Below, piece by piece: positions 27,664 through 34,951 of a stretch of 64,000 bases of DNA. Made by a program: the position numbers and the translations under genes. The stretch is taken from assembly GCA_020403265.1 (NCBI GenBank), contig JADBXZ010000051.1, positions 1-64,000 on the forward strand, in the 5' to 3' direction. The number at the start of each line of letters is the position of its first letter. The first letter of the stretch is position 1. This DNA is from Bacteroidota bacterium. GTDB lineage: Bacteria > Bacteroidota > Bacteroidia > B-17B0 > Aurantibacillaceae. The notes below the pieces were generated by a model. It worked only from the letters and a program-made list of their open reading frames with translations. It searched no databases and was not told where the DNA came from.

Positions 27664-27975
27664 ATGAGCGAAGTTAACATAAAGGTTGAAATTGCAGGAA
27701 GTACCTTTCCTGTAAAAGTAAACATAGTTGACCAAGCCAACATAGAAGAAGCGATCGATTTAATAAATACAAAAATTGCGGAGTTCGAAAAAAACTATGC
27801 AATAAAAGACAAAAAGGATGTTTTGGCAATGGTAATGTTGCAGCTTGTAGCCCAGCTCTATAAACAAGCAACAACAGCCGAAACAGAATTAAGCAATTTA
27901 AAACAAGTGTTGGAAGATGTTAAGGTAATGCTGGCTCAGCATAACCAAGACATTATAAACATAAACAATGAGTAA
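27664..27975 (+). CDS. zapA: Cell division protein ZapA
   Basis: Small FtsZ-associated protein (103 aa) that bundles FtsZ protofilaments at the division site. The N-terminal beta-hairpin domain reads VNIKVEIAGSTFPVKVN, and the conserved IEEAIDLINTKIAEFEKNYAIKDKKDVLAMVMLQ is split by the usual turn into the long dimerisation helix. Length and layout match ZapA. It lies between the large coiled-coil gene and rny, an order commonly seen in Bacteroidota. Confidence 0.88.
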   Translation: MSEVNIKVEIAGSTFPVKVNIVDQANIEEAIDLINTKIAEFEKNYAIKDKKDVLAMVMLQLVAQLYKQATTAETELSNLKQVLEDVKVMLAQHNQDIININNE

Positions 27976-27999
27976 AGAGTAAGTTTACTTTTTACCGAT

Positions 28000-28047
28000 A
28001 ACGCACAAAATTAAAAGCAGAAATGCATTTGGTTTTGTGCGTTTTTA
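28000..28047 (+). terminator. Hairpin between zapA and rny
   Basis: A perfect 11-bp stem, AACGCACAAAA (28000-28010) / TTTTGTGCGTT (28033-28043), encloses a 22-base loop and is followed by T. It probably ends or attenuates the zapA transcript before rny. Confidence 0.75.
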
Positions 28048-28065
28048 ATTTAAAAAAAGAAGAAA

Positions 28066-29616
28066 ATGGAAATACTAACAATTGGACTGATAGCAGGCGC
28101 ACTCATTTTAGGTGTTTTAGCCGGCTTTTTTATTGCAGGGAGTAAATTAAACGCCACAGCTACTAAAGAAAAAGAAAACATGTTAAAAGAGGTGGAAGTT
28201 AAAGCAGAAGCCACCAAACAGGAAAAAATCTTACAAGCAAAAGAGAAATTCCTGCAATTAAAATCCGAACATGAAAAAGCTGTGCAAGAAAAAAACAGCC
28301 AAATTGCCCAGCATGAAAATAAGATTAAACAAAAGGAAAGTGAATTAAACAAGAAACTGGAAGATTTAAATCGAAAAAATAAAGAAGCCGAAGAACTTAA
28401 AAATCAGGCCAGTCAGCAAATCGAAGTATACAAACACCGCACGGATGACCTTGAAAAATCGCACCGTAAACAAGTTGAAATACTTGAAAAAATTAGTGGT
28501 ATGAAAGCCGAAGATGCCAAATTACAATTGGTAGAAAGCATTAAAGGTGAAGCCAAAACGCAGGCCATGGCTTACGTGAAGGACATCATGGATGAAGCCA
28601 AATTAACTGCAAACAAAGAAGCTAAAAAAATAGTTATTCAAACCATTCAGCGTGTTGCAACGGAAGCCGCTATTGAAAATAGCATTTCTGTTTTTCACAT
28701 TGAAGGTGATGAGACCAAAGGAAGAATTATTGGTAGAGAAGGGCGAAACATCCGTGCATTAGAAGCAGCAACCGGAGTTGAAATTATTGTTGATGATACA
28801 CCGGATGCCATTACGTTAAGTTGCTTCGACTCTATCAGAAGAGAAATTTGTCGATTGGCATTACATCAATTAGTAACCGATGGTCGTATTCATCCGGCCA
28901 GGATTGAAGAGGTGGTTGAAAAAACCAAGAAAATGCTGGAAGAAGAAATCATTGAAACCGGTAAACGCACTTGTATTGATTTAGGCATCCATGGTTTACA
29001 TCCAGAATTAATACGAATGGTGGGCCGTATGAAATACCGTTCTTCTTACGGACAAAATTTATTACAACACAGTCGTGAGGTAGCAAACCTCTGTGCCATA
29101 ATGGCCAGCGAAATGGGCTTAAACCCCAAATTAGCCAAACGCGCAGGTTTATTACATGATATTGGGAAAGTACCTGATGAGGAACCAGAATTACCACACG
29201 CCTTACTTGGTATGAAATTAGCCGAGAAGTACAAAGAAAAGCCTGAAGTTTGTAATGCCATTGGTGCTCACCACGATGAAATTGAAATGACAAGTTTGTA
29301 CTCGCCAATCATTCAGGTATGTGATGCCATTAGTGGTGCAAGACCGGGCGCAAGAAGAGAAATTGCGGAACAATACATGAAACGCTTAAAAGACCTGGAA
29401 GCTTTAGCACAAAGCTACGAGGGTGTTGAAAAAACTTATGCTATTCAGGCAGGACGAGAGTTGCGTGTAATTGTGAGCAGCGACAAAGTTAACGATGGAA
29501 GAGCAGAACAATTAGCTTTTGAAATTAGCCAACGTATCCAAACAGAAATGACCTATCCCGGACAAGTAAAAGTAACGGTTATAAGAGAAGTAAGAGCGAC
29601 AGGTTACGCGAAGTAA
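28066..29616 (+). CDS. rny: Ribonuclease Y
   Basis: Membrane-anchored endoribonuclease that starts mRNA decay (516 aa, typical length). The N-terminal helix [22 protein letters not shown] anchors it in the membrane. A coiled coil covers about 25-190, and a KH domain with [21 protein letters not shown] follows. The HD hydrolase domain has the metal-binding motif [14 protein letters not shown] and GAHHDE, and the C-terminal domain ends [12 protein letters not shown]. The dispersed 64-bp repeat begins at the base after the stop codon. Confidence 0.96.
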   Translation: MEILTIGLIAGALILGVLAGFFIAGSKLNATATKEKENMLKEVEVKAEATKQEKILQAKEKFLQLKSEHEKAVQEKNSQIAQHENKIKQKESELNKKLEDLNRKNKEAEELKNQASQQIEVYKHRTDDLEKSHRKQVEILEKISGMKAEDAKLQLVESIKGEAKTQAMAYVKDIMDEAKLTANKEAKKIVIQTIQRVATEAAIENSISVFHIEGDETKGRIIGREGRNIRALEAATGVEIIVDDTPDAITLSCFDSIRREICRLALHQLVTDGRIHPARIEEVVEKTKKMLEEEIIETGKRTCIDLGIHGLHPELIRMVGRMKYRSSYGQNLLQHSREVANLCAIMASEMGLNPKLAKRAGLLHDIGKVPDEEPELPHALLGMKLAEKYKEKPEVCNAIGAHHDEIEMTSLYSPIIQVCDAISGARPGARREIAEQYMKRLKDLEALAQSYEGVEKTYAIQAGRELRVIVSSDKVNDGRAEQLAFEISQRIQTEMTYPGQVKVTVIREVRATGYAK

Positions 29617-29680
29617 TACCAATGTGAAAAAATAATTATGCCAATAATTATTTTTGCTACAGTGGTTTATACCGATTAGA
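29617..29680. repeat. Dispersed repeat, inverted copy B
   Basis: Exact reverse complement of 1-64, starting directly after the rny stop codon. Just inside it, ATACCGATTAGAAATAAG (from 29670) can pair with CTTATTTCACTTCGGTAT (ending near 29740) with three mismatches, so the copy continues as a partly folded structure. Confidence 0.92.
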
Positions 29681-29764
29681 AATAAGTTTGGCGCAATGAA
29701 GTGAAACAAAATTGGACCATTGCTTATTTCACTTCGGTATAAAAAGGTAACAAGGCAATTTGAT

Positions 29765-29985
29765 TTTCAATCTCGGTACCAAACAACCATTAATGCCTCT
29801 GCAGAAAGGTATGGGCAGCTTTAACAAAACCTGAACTTGTAAAACAGTATTTTTTGGTACAGATTTAATTACAAATTGGTTACCTGGTAGTCCGCTTAAT
29901 TTTAAAGGTGAGTGGCAAGGCCAGCCATACGAGGACTAAGGAACTGTTTTAGAATATGAACATTGCAAAACTTTAACCCGAAACA
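29765..29985 (+). pseudogene. Remnant of an AHSA1/SRPBCC-domain gene
   Basis: Conceptual translation across three frames gives FQSRYQTTINASAE, then VWAALTKPELVKQYF, then GTDLITNWLPGSPLNFKGEW and QGQPYED, a stop, and GTVLEYE. That is the core of an AHSA1-type START-like protein. Two one-base deletions (near 29808 and within the T run near 29852) and a TAA at 29937, where relatives have Lys, break the frame. No start or full C-terminus remains. The call rests on recognised motifs, not on a search. Confidence 0.75.
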
Positions 29986-30024
29986 AACAACTGAAAACAT
30001 TCAACTGTCTAAGATCTAAGTGTT

Positions 30025-30280
30025 TGTAAGCATTTCAAGCTTATAAGTATTCTAAGAACAAAACCAAAGCCAGAATCCCACAGAATAATGGAATTTGCTA
30101 ACTATTTAATAGAGCTATTCAAGATGAGTTTTATATCATCGCCTTCAAAATAAAAATTTACTCTTCATTGGAGGAGGTGCAAAAAGATCTTGATTAATGG
30201 ATGATTTAATACATTCAGGGAAGAGCGCACAAAAGAAAATGTTATTTTGAAAAACTACTCTTCAAACTTTCCAGAGTTAA
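30025..30280 (+). pseudogene. Remnant of an integrase-core transposase gene
   Basis: One frame reads KTKARIPQNNGIC, stop, LFNRAIQDEFYIIAF, KIKIYSSLEEVQKDLD, stop, WMI. This matches the C-terminal DDE integrase core of IS481/IS3-like transposases (relatives read CERFNRTIQDEFY and DLDEW). Two of the stops are TAA where relatives have Glu GAA. The upstream part and terminal repeats are no longer recognisable, so this is a fossil rather than an active element. Confidence 0.8.
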
Positions 30281-30327
30281 CTATCCTTGGCGAAAGAAAA
30301 ATTGTTGCACAAAAATTTAATAGAATC

Positions 30328-30349
30328 CTAAAAAAAGGTCTTTTTTTAG
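30328..30349. terminator. AT-rich hairpin at the left edge of the MORN gene
   Basis: A 9-bp stem, CTAAAAAAA / TTTTTTTAG, has a 4-base loop. It lies about 47 bases past the stop codon of the minus-strand MORN protein gene and could end its transcript, though it is weak in GC. Confidence 0.45.
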
Positions 30350-30395
30350 ATTAAGCTTTGACTATTACAATTAAATTTTTTTCAAGGTTTATAAA

Positions 30396-31934
30396 TTAAT
30401 TTTTTAAAATAGTTTTCATTTCTTCTATATTGGGAGCTTTTTTGATTAACTTTTCTAATTCTTTAGATTCTTTATCTTCGATTACATTGGAAAGTTTTAT
30501 TAAAATACTAATAAATTCTTTACCTTTTGATATTTTATCAGATGATTCAGAGAATTCAATATTTAGTGAATTTATAAGTTGATTGCCTTTTAGGCAGATA
30601 TCCTTTTTACTTTTTAGTTCAATATATTTAAGTGAAAGTGAATCATAATATTGTTTTCTTTTACTTATAGTATAATTGATTGATTTTGTTAGAAGTTGTT
30701 TTCTGTCTTTTGCGGATAAGGAATCGTTAGAGAATAAAGAATCATTGTATTGATAATTTTTTTGTTCAAGTATTTTATAGATTTCTTTGTTAATAAAATC
30801 AATTTTGGAAATTACTTCTTTTTTACGTGAATCGAAATAATAAGTTGGATAAGTAAGTTGTTTGTCAAATTTTTGATTATTTGTATCTATTAACATTTTG
30901 TAAGCTATTCTTAGTTTATTTTTAGATTTTTTCCAATCACTATTTTTAGCAAGATTATCTGCATCGGTTATTATAACTTCAATGTTTTTCTTAACGGAAT
31001 CAAATTTTAATTTTTTTTGGTTTTCTAATTTTTTCTTTTCATCTAATTCCATTTTTCGTTTTATTTCATTTTCTTCATATTTTTTATTTGCTTCTTCGTT
31101 TTCTTTCAATCTTTTCATTGTATTTTCAAAATCAATCATTTCAGTTGTTTTATTGCCTTTATCATCATAAGATTCAAGAAAGCCTGGTTTTTCTCCTTTT
31201 ATAATAGTTCCATTTTCTCGATACTCATATTTAAAATCATTGCCAATCATGTGTAATTTTAACTTGCCTGAATTGTAAAATTCTCTCAATGAATCTGGTG
31301 ATTCTTCCTCACCTTTTTTATTTATAGTTTGGCAATTAGCACAATAAAATTTTAAACTCAATATTTTACCATTAACATAATAGGTTATTACTTTTTTGTA
31401 GTTATCAGCTTTAATAATTTCCCTGTAAATTTGCTTATTTGAGTAATAATATTTATTAACTTCTGAACAATTGCCATCTGTACATGAAGTTGTTCCAGTG
31501 GCATATGAGTATGGCCCTTGATTATCATTACTTGTTCTAATCGATAAATTCCATATTCCTGTCATTTTATCATCCTTAAAGTTTCCTTGCTTTAAAATAA
31601 CGTTATAATCATTTAAAACATAGCTTTTATATTGGCCATTTAAAATGCCATCTTTATAATTTATAACTTCATTAGGATATTGTCTACCGGAAATAAAAAC
31701 AAAAGATTCATAAGTTCCATTTAATCTACCATTTAAAAAAATAGCTTTCACAATTAATGAAATACCATCATTCGCATATTTTTTATACCAACCATTTTTC
31801 TCACCATTTCCATTAACTTGAAACTCTTCTTTAAGAGTTGTTTTTAAGTATTCGTCATAATAGGTTTTTTTATTTGTCTGTGATATACTATTGTATCCAA
31901 TAATAATTATCATTATGAGAATTTTTACTCGCAT
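30396..31934 (-). CDS. Secreted MORN-repeat (YwqK-like) protein with coiled-coil tail
   Basis: Exported protein of 512 residues with signal peptide ILIMIIIIGYNSISQ. Residues about 35-270 hold MORN_2/YwqK-type repeats (GEKNGWYKKY, NGRLNGTYESF, DGILNGQYKSY, DDKMTGIWN, YYVNGKILSLKFY). Two short Cys pairs occur (CTDGNC and CANC). Residues about 270-512 are Lys/Glu-rich helix. YwqK proteins are often labelled antitoxins, but this one is exported and no toxin neighbour was found, so that label is not adopted. The base composition is AT-rich compared with flanking genes. The next gene upstream starts only four bases away, so the two are probably one operon under the XRE-site promoter region. Confidence 0.7.
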   Translation of the reverse strand: MRVKILIMIIIIGYNSISQTNKKTYYDEYLKTTLKEEFQVNGNGEKNGWYKKYANDGISLIVKAIFLNGRLNGTYESFVFISGRQYPNEVINYKDGILNGQYKSYVLNDYNVILKQGNFKDDKMTGIWNLSIRTSNDNQGPYSYATGTTSCTDGNCSEVNKYYYSNKQIYREIIKADNYKKVITYYVNGKILSLKFYCANCQTINKKGEEESPDSLREFYNSGKLKLHMIGNDFKYEYRENGTIIKGEKPGFLESYDDKGNKTTEMIDFENTMKRLKENEEANKKYEENEIKRKMELDEKKKLENQKKLKFDSVKKNIEVIITDADNLAKNSDWKKSKNKLRIAYKMLIDTNNQKFDKQLTYPTYYFDSRKKEVISKIDFINKEIYKILEQKNYQYNDSLFSNDSLSAKDRKQLLTKSINYTISKRKQYYDSLSLKYIELKSKKDICLKGNQLINSLNIEFSESSDKISKGKEFISILIKLSNVIEDKESKELEKLIKKAPNIEEMKTILKN

Positions 31935-31938
31935 ATTT

Positions 31939-32160
31939 TTAATCTTTTGGGACTAATATTAATTTAATTTTATTTGAATTTTGACTTGACAAATCGCCTG
32001 ACATAGAAACTATAAAACTACCTTTAGCTCTGGCAGATTTTGTTTTTTTAATATTTACCTCCATTACAACTTCTTTAATTAAATATGAATTTTTTTCAGG
32101 ATATCGCTGAGCTTTATTAATTTGTTGTAGTGTTTCTTTTACTAATTCAGATAATTCCAT
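31939..32160 (-). CDS. Trypco2-like small protein
   Basis: Protein of 73 residues, cytoplasmic, with no signal peptide. The N-terminal helix ELSELVKETLQQINKAQ is followed by beta strands EVVMEVNIKKTKSARAKGSF, IVSMSG and a final IKLILVPKD. This helix plus strand layout, with a central velElxV-type strand and a terminal L-x-P, resembles the trypsin-co-occurring domain 2 (Trypco2), a small domain found in predicted bacterial conflict systems. The match is by eye only. It lies directly upstream of the MORN gene and diverges from the XRE regulator across two palindromic sites. Confidence 0.5.
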   Translation of the reverse strand: MELSELVKETLQQINKAQRYPEKNSYLIKEVVMEVNIKKTKSARAKGSFIVSMSGDLSSQNSNKIKLILVPKD

Positions 32161-32212
32161 TATATGATTTATTAATTGATTTATAAGGCTAAAATAAGAA
32201 AGTTTTTTTAAT

Positions 32213-32230
32213 TATAGCACAAGTGCTATA
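32213..32230. promoter_or_regulatory. Palindromic operator 1
   Basis: TATAGCACAAGTGCTATA, an 8-bp inverted repeat with a 2-base centre; with flanks the arms are 10 bp. It lies between the divergent Trypco2-like and XRE genes and shares its TATAGCA half-site with operator 2. Confidence 0.75.
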
Positions 32231-32237
32231 ATATTTC

Positions 32238-32255
32238 TATAGCATATATGCTCTA
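32238..32255. promoter_or_regulatory. Palindromic operator 2
   Basis: TATAGCATATATGCTCTA, the same 18-base layout as operator 1 with one arm mismatch. The centres are 25 bp apart. It ends 8 bases before the GTG start of the XRE gene, a good position for autorepression. Confidence 0.7.
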
Positions 32256-32263
32256 TTTGATAT

Positions 32264-32524
32264 GTGAGAAAACCAAAGAAAAATAAAGCAAAAAGGGTCT
32301 TAATTTACGATGAAATTGGCTTAAAATTACTAGCTAAGAAATTAAAAGAAGTCAGAACCAAAAAAGGCTATACTCAAGAAGAATTAGCATATAAGGCAGA
32401 AATAACATTATCACAAATCGCCAGAATTGAAACAGCAGTGACAAATCCAACTGTTAGTACAATATTTTGCCTAGCTAAAGCATTAGAAATTAATACAGCA
32501 GAATTATTCGATTTTAGATTATAG
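32264..32524 (+). CDS. XRE-family transcriptional regulator
   Basis: Small HTH_3/Cro-C1 type DNA-binding protein (86 aa). The helix-turn-helix lies at about 30-70: KEVRTKKGYTQEELAYKAEI, LSQIARIETAVTNPTVSTIF and LAKALEINTAELF. The first 20 residues are a basic tail (RKPKKNKAKR). The start is GTG, as the ATG two bases upstream is out of frame. Two matching palindromes directly upstream suggest it represses itself and the divergent Trypco2/MORN operon. That is inferred from position and not shown. Confidence 0.85.
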   Translation: MRKPKKNKAKRVLIYDEIGLKLLAKKLKEVRTKKGYTQEELAYKAEITLSQIARIETAVTNPTVSTIFCLAKALEINTAELFDFRL

Positions 32525-32841
32525 AAATTTTAATATATATCTTGAATTAAATATTTGAGGTGTATTGATTCATTTTCTTTTAATATAGAATTAGAGTTTA
32601 TTAATTACGTTTGGAAATATATAGTTATAAGAAACCAGCCGGACAATTTCGTTATGACAAGACAATTCATCCTGCCACTAATCACCCGTAGACTTTGATC
32701 TTAACATTGGACTGTTTCTCTCAGACAGGTGCAATATTTTTTCCTTAACAAATGGACGCTATTTATTAAGCCAGATATATGAACAAAAACTGAGACCCAA
32801 AGTATAAATTCGTAAATTTGTTTAGCTTAAAAATTAAACCT
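32525..32841. other. Gap between XRE gene and small ORF
   Basis: 317 bases without a recognisable gene. The middle part (32635-32740) is somewhat richer in GC than its surroundings and gives no convincing reading frame. A TAAATTTG -7-like box at 32813-32820 precedes the next small ORF; no matching TTG was found. Confidence 0.5.
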
Positions 32842-33069
32842 ATGAAAAAAGCGACTTTAAAAAACATTGTTTACAAACAATCAGGAGAATTTGAAATATA
32901 CTTAGAAACAGATTCGGGACAGGAAATGAATTATTTCGTCAATAACATTGATGGACAGCGAGCTACCAGTGTGCAATTAAACTCCTTAAAAGGAAAACAA
33001 ATTTTCTTTGATATTCATAAGGAACAATACACTAACTCAAAATCCTCAATAGACATAGAAACGAATTGA
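32842..33069 (+). CDS. Small hypothetical protein
   Basis: Unrecognised 75-residue protein, beginning MKKATLKNIVYKQSGEF and predicted to be mostly beta strand (EIYLETDSGQEMNYFV, VQLNSLKGKQIFFDI). It has no signal peptide or membrane segment. The longest ORF starts at TTG 32818, but ATG 32842 is preferred because a -7 box overlaps the extension. Codon use looks like normal coding DNA, and the balance of charges suggests a small soluble protein. It stands alone in the accessory island. Confidence 0.55.
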   Translation: MKKATLKNIVYKQSGEFEIYLETDSGQEMNYFVNNIDGQRATSVQLNSLKGKQIFFDIHKEQYTNSKSSIDIETN

Positions 33070-33519
33070 CCTGTGTGAGGACAAGCTGTGTGCGTCTGGC
33101 AGCTTATAACACCAAGCCAAGCGGCGGGATAACAAGGGCTTCGGCTTAAATCAAAGTCCTCCTCTCTTCGCATCGTCGGGACGCTCTTTTGTTTTTGCCT
33201 CCGCTAAAAAACATGTATCTTCTTATGTAAGTATAGTGCGGGTATACTGATGAATTTTCATAAAGGCGCCTGCGCCTGCTTGCAAAACGATAACTCTTAT
33301 CCTAACAAAACGGATTTAAATGAATTAATTTCTCTAAGTGAGAATAGCCAAAATTTTTCGAAAAAATTGTTTCTTATTGTCCTGTTATTAAAAATAAAAA
33401 ACAAATTACCTCTTTGTTCCTTAATTAAATCTTGATATTATGAAAATTCATCAATTTTCCAACTGTATTCTGAGACAGTACATTTAAAATCAATATAACT
33501 AGTTTATAATTTTTTTAAA
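33070..33519. other. Non-coding accessory gap with inverted repeat
   Basis: 450 bases without a credible gene. Bases 33080-33235 are clearly richer in GC than all neighbours and contain GGCAGCTTATAACACC and GCGGCGGGATAACAAGGG, a style of sequence seen in folded intergenic or cassette-end repeats. Next comes a 16-bp perfect inverted repeat (33248-33263 and 33438-33453) around an AT-rich segment with only a 61-codon ORF. Confidence 0.5.
33248..33453. repeat. Segment bounded by 16-bp inverted repeats
   Basis: TGATGAATTTTCATAA at 33248-33263 is the exact reverse complement of TTATGAAAATTCATCA at 33438-33453. The 174 bases between them carry no recognised gene. The layout resembles a tiny non-autonomous element, but no target duplication was found. 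Confidence 0.55.
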
Positions 33520-34209
33520 TTAATCTCTAATTATTTTAAGTGTTTTAAAATTAGTTACATCTTCTTGAAAATTGACAAAGTAAACACCTTCTTGAAAAGT
33601 AGATAAATCCAATTTAAAATTATTTTTACCTTGCAGAGCATTTAGATTTTTTACCAATAACTCTCTACCTAATAAATCTGTTACAATTATTATTAGGTTT
33701 TGGTTTTTGGTAAAAGTTGAGTTTATATTAAAAATACCTTTGCTTGGATTAGGATAAACATTAACATTAATTAAATTATCAGCAACTTCTTTTAATGAAC
33801 TACTTGTGCTTACCGTAAAAGTGATTGACTTTAAAACACTGTCTAAATAATTACAATTTGATAAAGGTAGACTACTATAATATGCCATAAAATTAAGTGT
33901 CCAAGTACCCGCAGGCAGAATACCAATACTCGTAGTATCTCTGTAATTGAAAGGTGTAAAAAGCGAACCATCACAATACGAATTTTTCAATATAATTAGA
34001 TTATTGGAATAATTAACATTGAAGCTAGTTGAAGTTAAAGTACCAATCATAGCTGGTAAAAAAACATGAGTTGCAACTTTAATATTACTGTTAGTTATGG
34101 GACTACTAGGTATAATACTTGGATTAGAAACACTTATAAAAGACAGCTGGGAATATGTAGTTAGACATAATAAAAGTATAAGTAAAACAGAAGAAATTTT
34201 TTTATTCAT
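33520..34209 (-). CDS. Small T9SS type A secreted protein (cassette copy 1)
   Basis: Exported protein of 229 residues with signal peptide (SSVLLILLLCLTTYSQ). A beta-sandwich-like domain at about 20-130 includes SVSNPSIIPSSPIT and GILPAGTWTLNFMAYY. The type A sorting domain is NVYPNPSKGIFNINSTF, LLGRELLVKN and EGVYFVNFQED. The last 110 residues are nearly the same as in the next gene, and the last 85 nearly the same as in the protease gene beyond that. Paralogous to the 231-residue neighbour along its whole length. Function unknown. Confidence 0.8.
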   Translation of the reverse strand: MNKKISSVLLILLLCLTTYSQLSFISVSNPSIIPSSPITNSNIKVATHVFLPAMIGTLTSTSFNVNYSNNLIILKNSYCDGSLFTPFNYRDTTSIGILPAGTWTLNFMAYYSSLPLSNCNYLDSVLKSITFTVSTSSSLKEVADNLINVNVYPNPSKGIFNINSTFTKNQNLIIIVTDLLGRELLVKNLNALQGKNNFKLDLSTFQEGVYFVNFQEDVTNFKTLKIIRD

Positions 34210-34249
34210 AACTATAAATTTAATTTAACTAGTTAGTAATTTTTTCAAA

Positions 34250-34945
34250 TTAATCTTTAATAATCTTAACTGTTTTAAAATTAGTTGCACCTTCTTGAAA
34301 ATTGACAAAGTAAACACCTTCTTGAAAAGGAGATAAATCCAATTTAAAGTTATTTTCACCTTGAAGAGCATTTTGATTTTTTACCAATAACTCTCTACCC
34401 AACAAATCCGTTACACTAATTGTTAAGTTTTGATTTTTGGTAAAAGTTGAGTTTAAATTAAAAATACCTTTACTTGGATTAGGATAAACATTTACATTAA
34501 TTAAATTATCAGCAACTTCTTTTAGTGAACTACTTGTGCTTACCGTAAAAGTGATTGACTTTAAAACACTGTCACTTACATTACAACTAGTGAAAATTTG
34601 ACTGCCGTAATAAGCATTAAAGTTTAATGTCCACACACCTGCGGCTAAAGTTCCAATACTTGTTGTATCTTTCATTATATGTCCAGCTGTTAATGCGCCA
34701 TCACAGTATCTGATTTTTAACGTAACAATATTATTAATGTTATCAACAAAAAAATTATTTGAGATCTTCCAGCCAATATTTGGAGTTTTAACTTGCGTTG
34801 CTACTTTTATTATATTATTTGAAGTAGGCTGATTGGGTATGATTGTTGGATTTTCAACGCTCAAAAATACAAATTGTGCTTTGACTAAAATTATTTGAAA
34901 AAAACACAAATACAGCATCAGTTTTGTTTTATACATATAATTCAT
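34250..34945 (-). CDS. Small T9SS type A secreted protein (cassette copy 2)
   Basis: Exported 231-residue paralogue of the neighbouring 229-residue protein. The signal peptide is LMLYLCFFQIILVKAQ. The N-terminal domain keeps SVENPTIIPNQPTSNN, KIRYCDGALT and GTLAAGVWTLNFNAYYG, showing a common origin although the middle has diverged. The last 110 residues, from SDSVLKSITFTVSTSSSL to the end, are almost unchanged between the two. It lies 40 bases from copy 1 and 7 bases from the protease gene, so all three may be one operon read from the protease gene. Confidence 0.8.
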   Translation of the reverse strand: MNYMYKTKLMLYLCFFQIILVKAQFVFLSVENPTIIPNQPTSNNIIKVATQVKTPNIGWKISNNFFVDNINNIVTLKIRYCDGALTAGHIMKDTTSIGTLAAGVWTLNFNAYYGSQIFTSCNVSDSVLKSITFTVSTSSSLKEVADNLINVNVYPNPSKGIFNLNSTFTKNQNLTISVTDLLGRELLVKNQNALQGENNFKLDLSPFQEGVYFVNFQEGATNFKTVKIIKD

Positions 34946-34951
34946 AAAAAT

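Noticed and set aside
28949-29308. 119-codon minus-strand ORF
   Set aside because: Antisense shadow of the strongly conserved HD domain of rny.
29617-30395. Intact insertion sequence between rny and the MORN gene
   Set aside because: The transposase frame has several stops and lacks its N-terminal part, and no terminal inverted repeats or target duplication could be matched.
30396-31934. Calling the MORN protein an antitoxin of a toxin-antitoxin pair
   Set aside because: The YwqK label is based on repeat similarity; this protein is exported and no toxin gene is adjacent.
33080-33235. Integron attC site
   Set aside because: TAAC-type motifs occur, but the opposite arm and an integrase gene are missing, so an attC call cannot be supported.
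33250-33435. 61-codon ORF between the 16-bp inverted repeats
   Set aside because: The start lies in the repeat itself, the product is compositionally odd and nothing supports translation.
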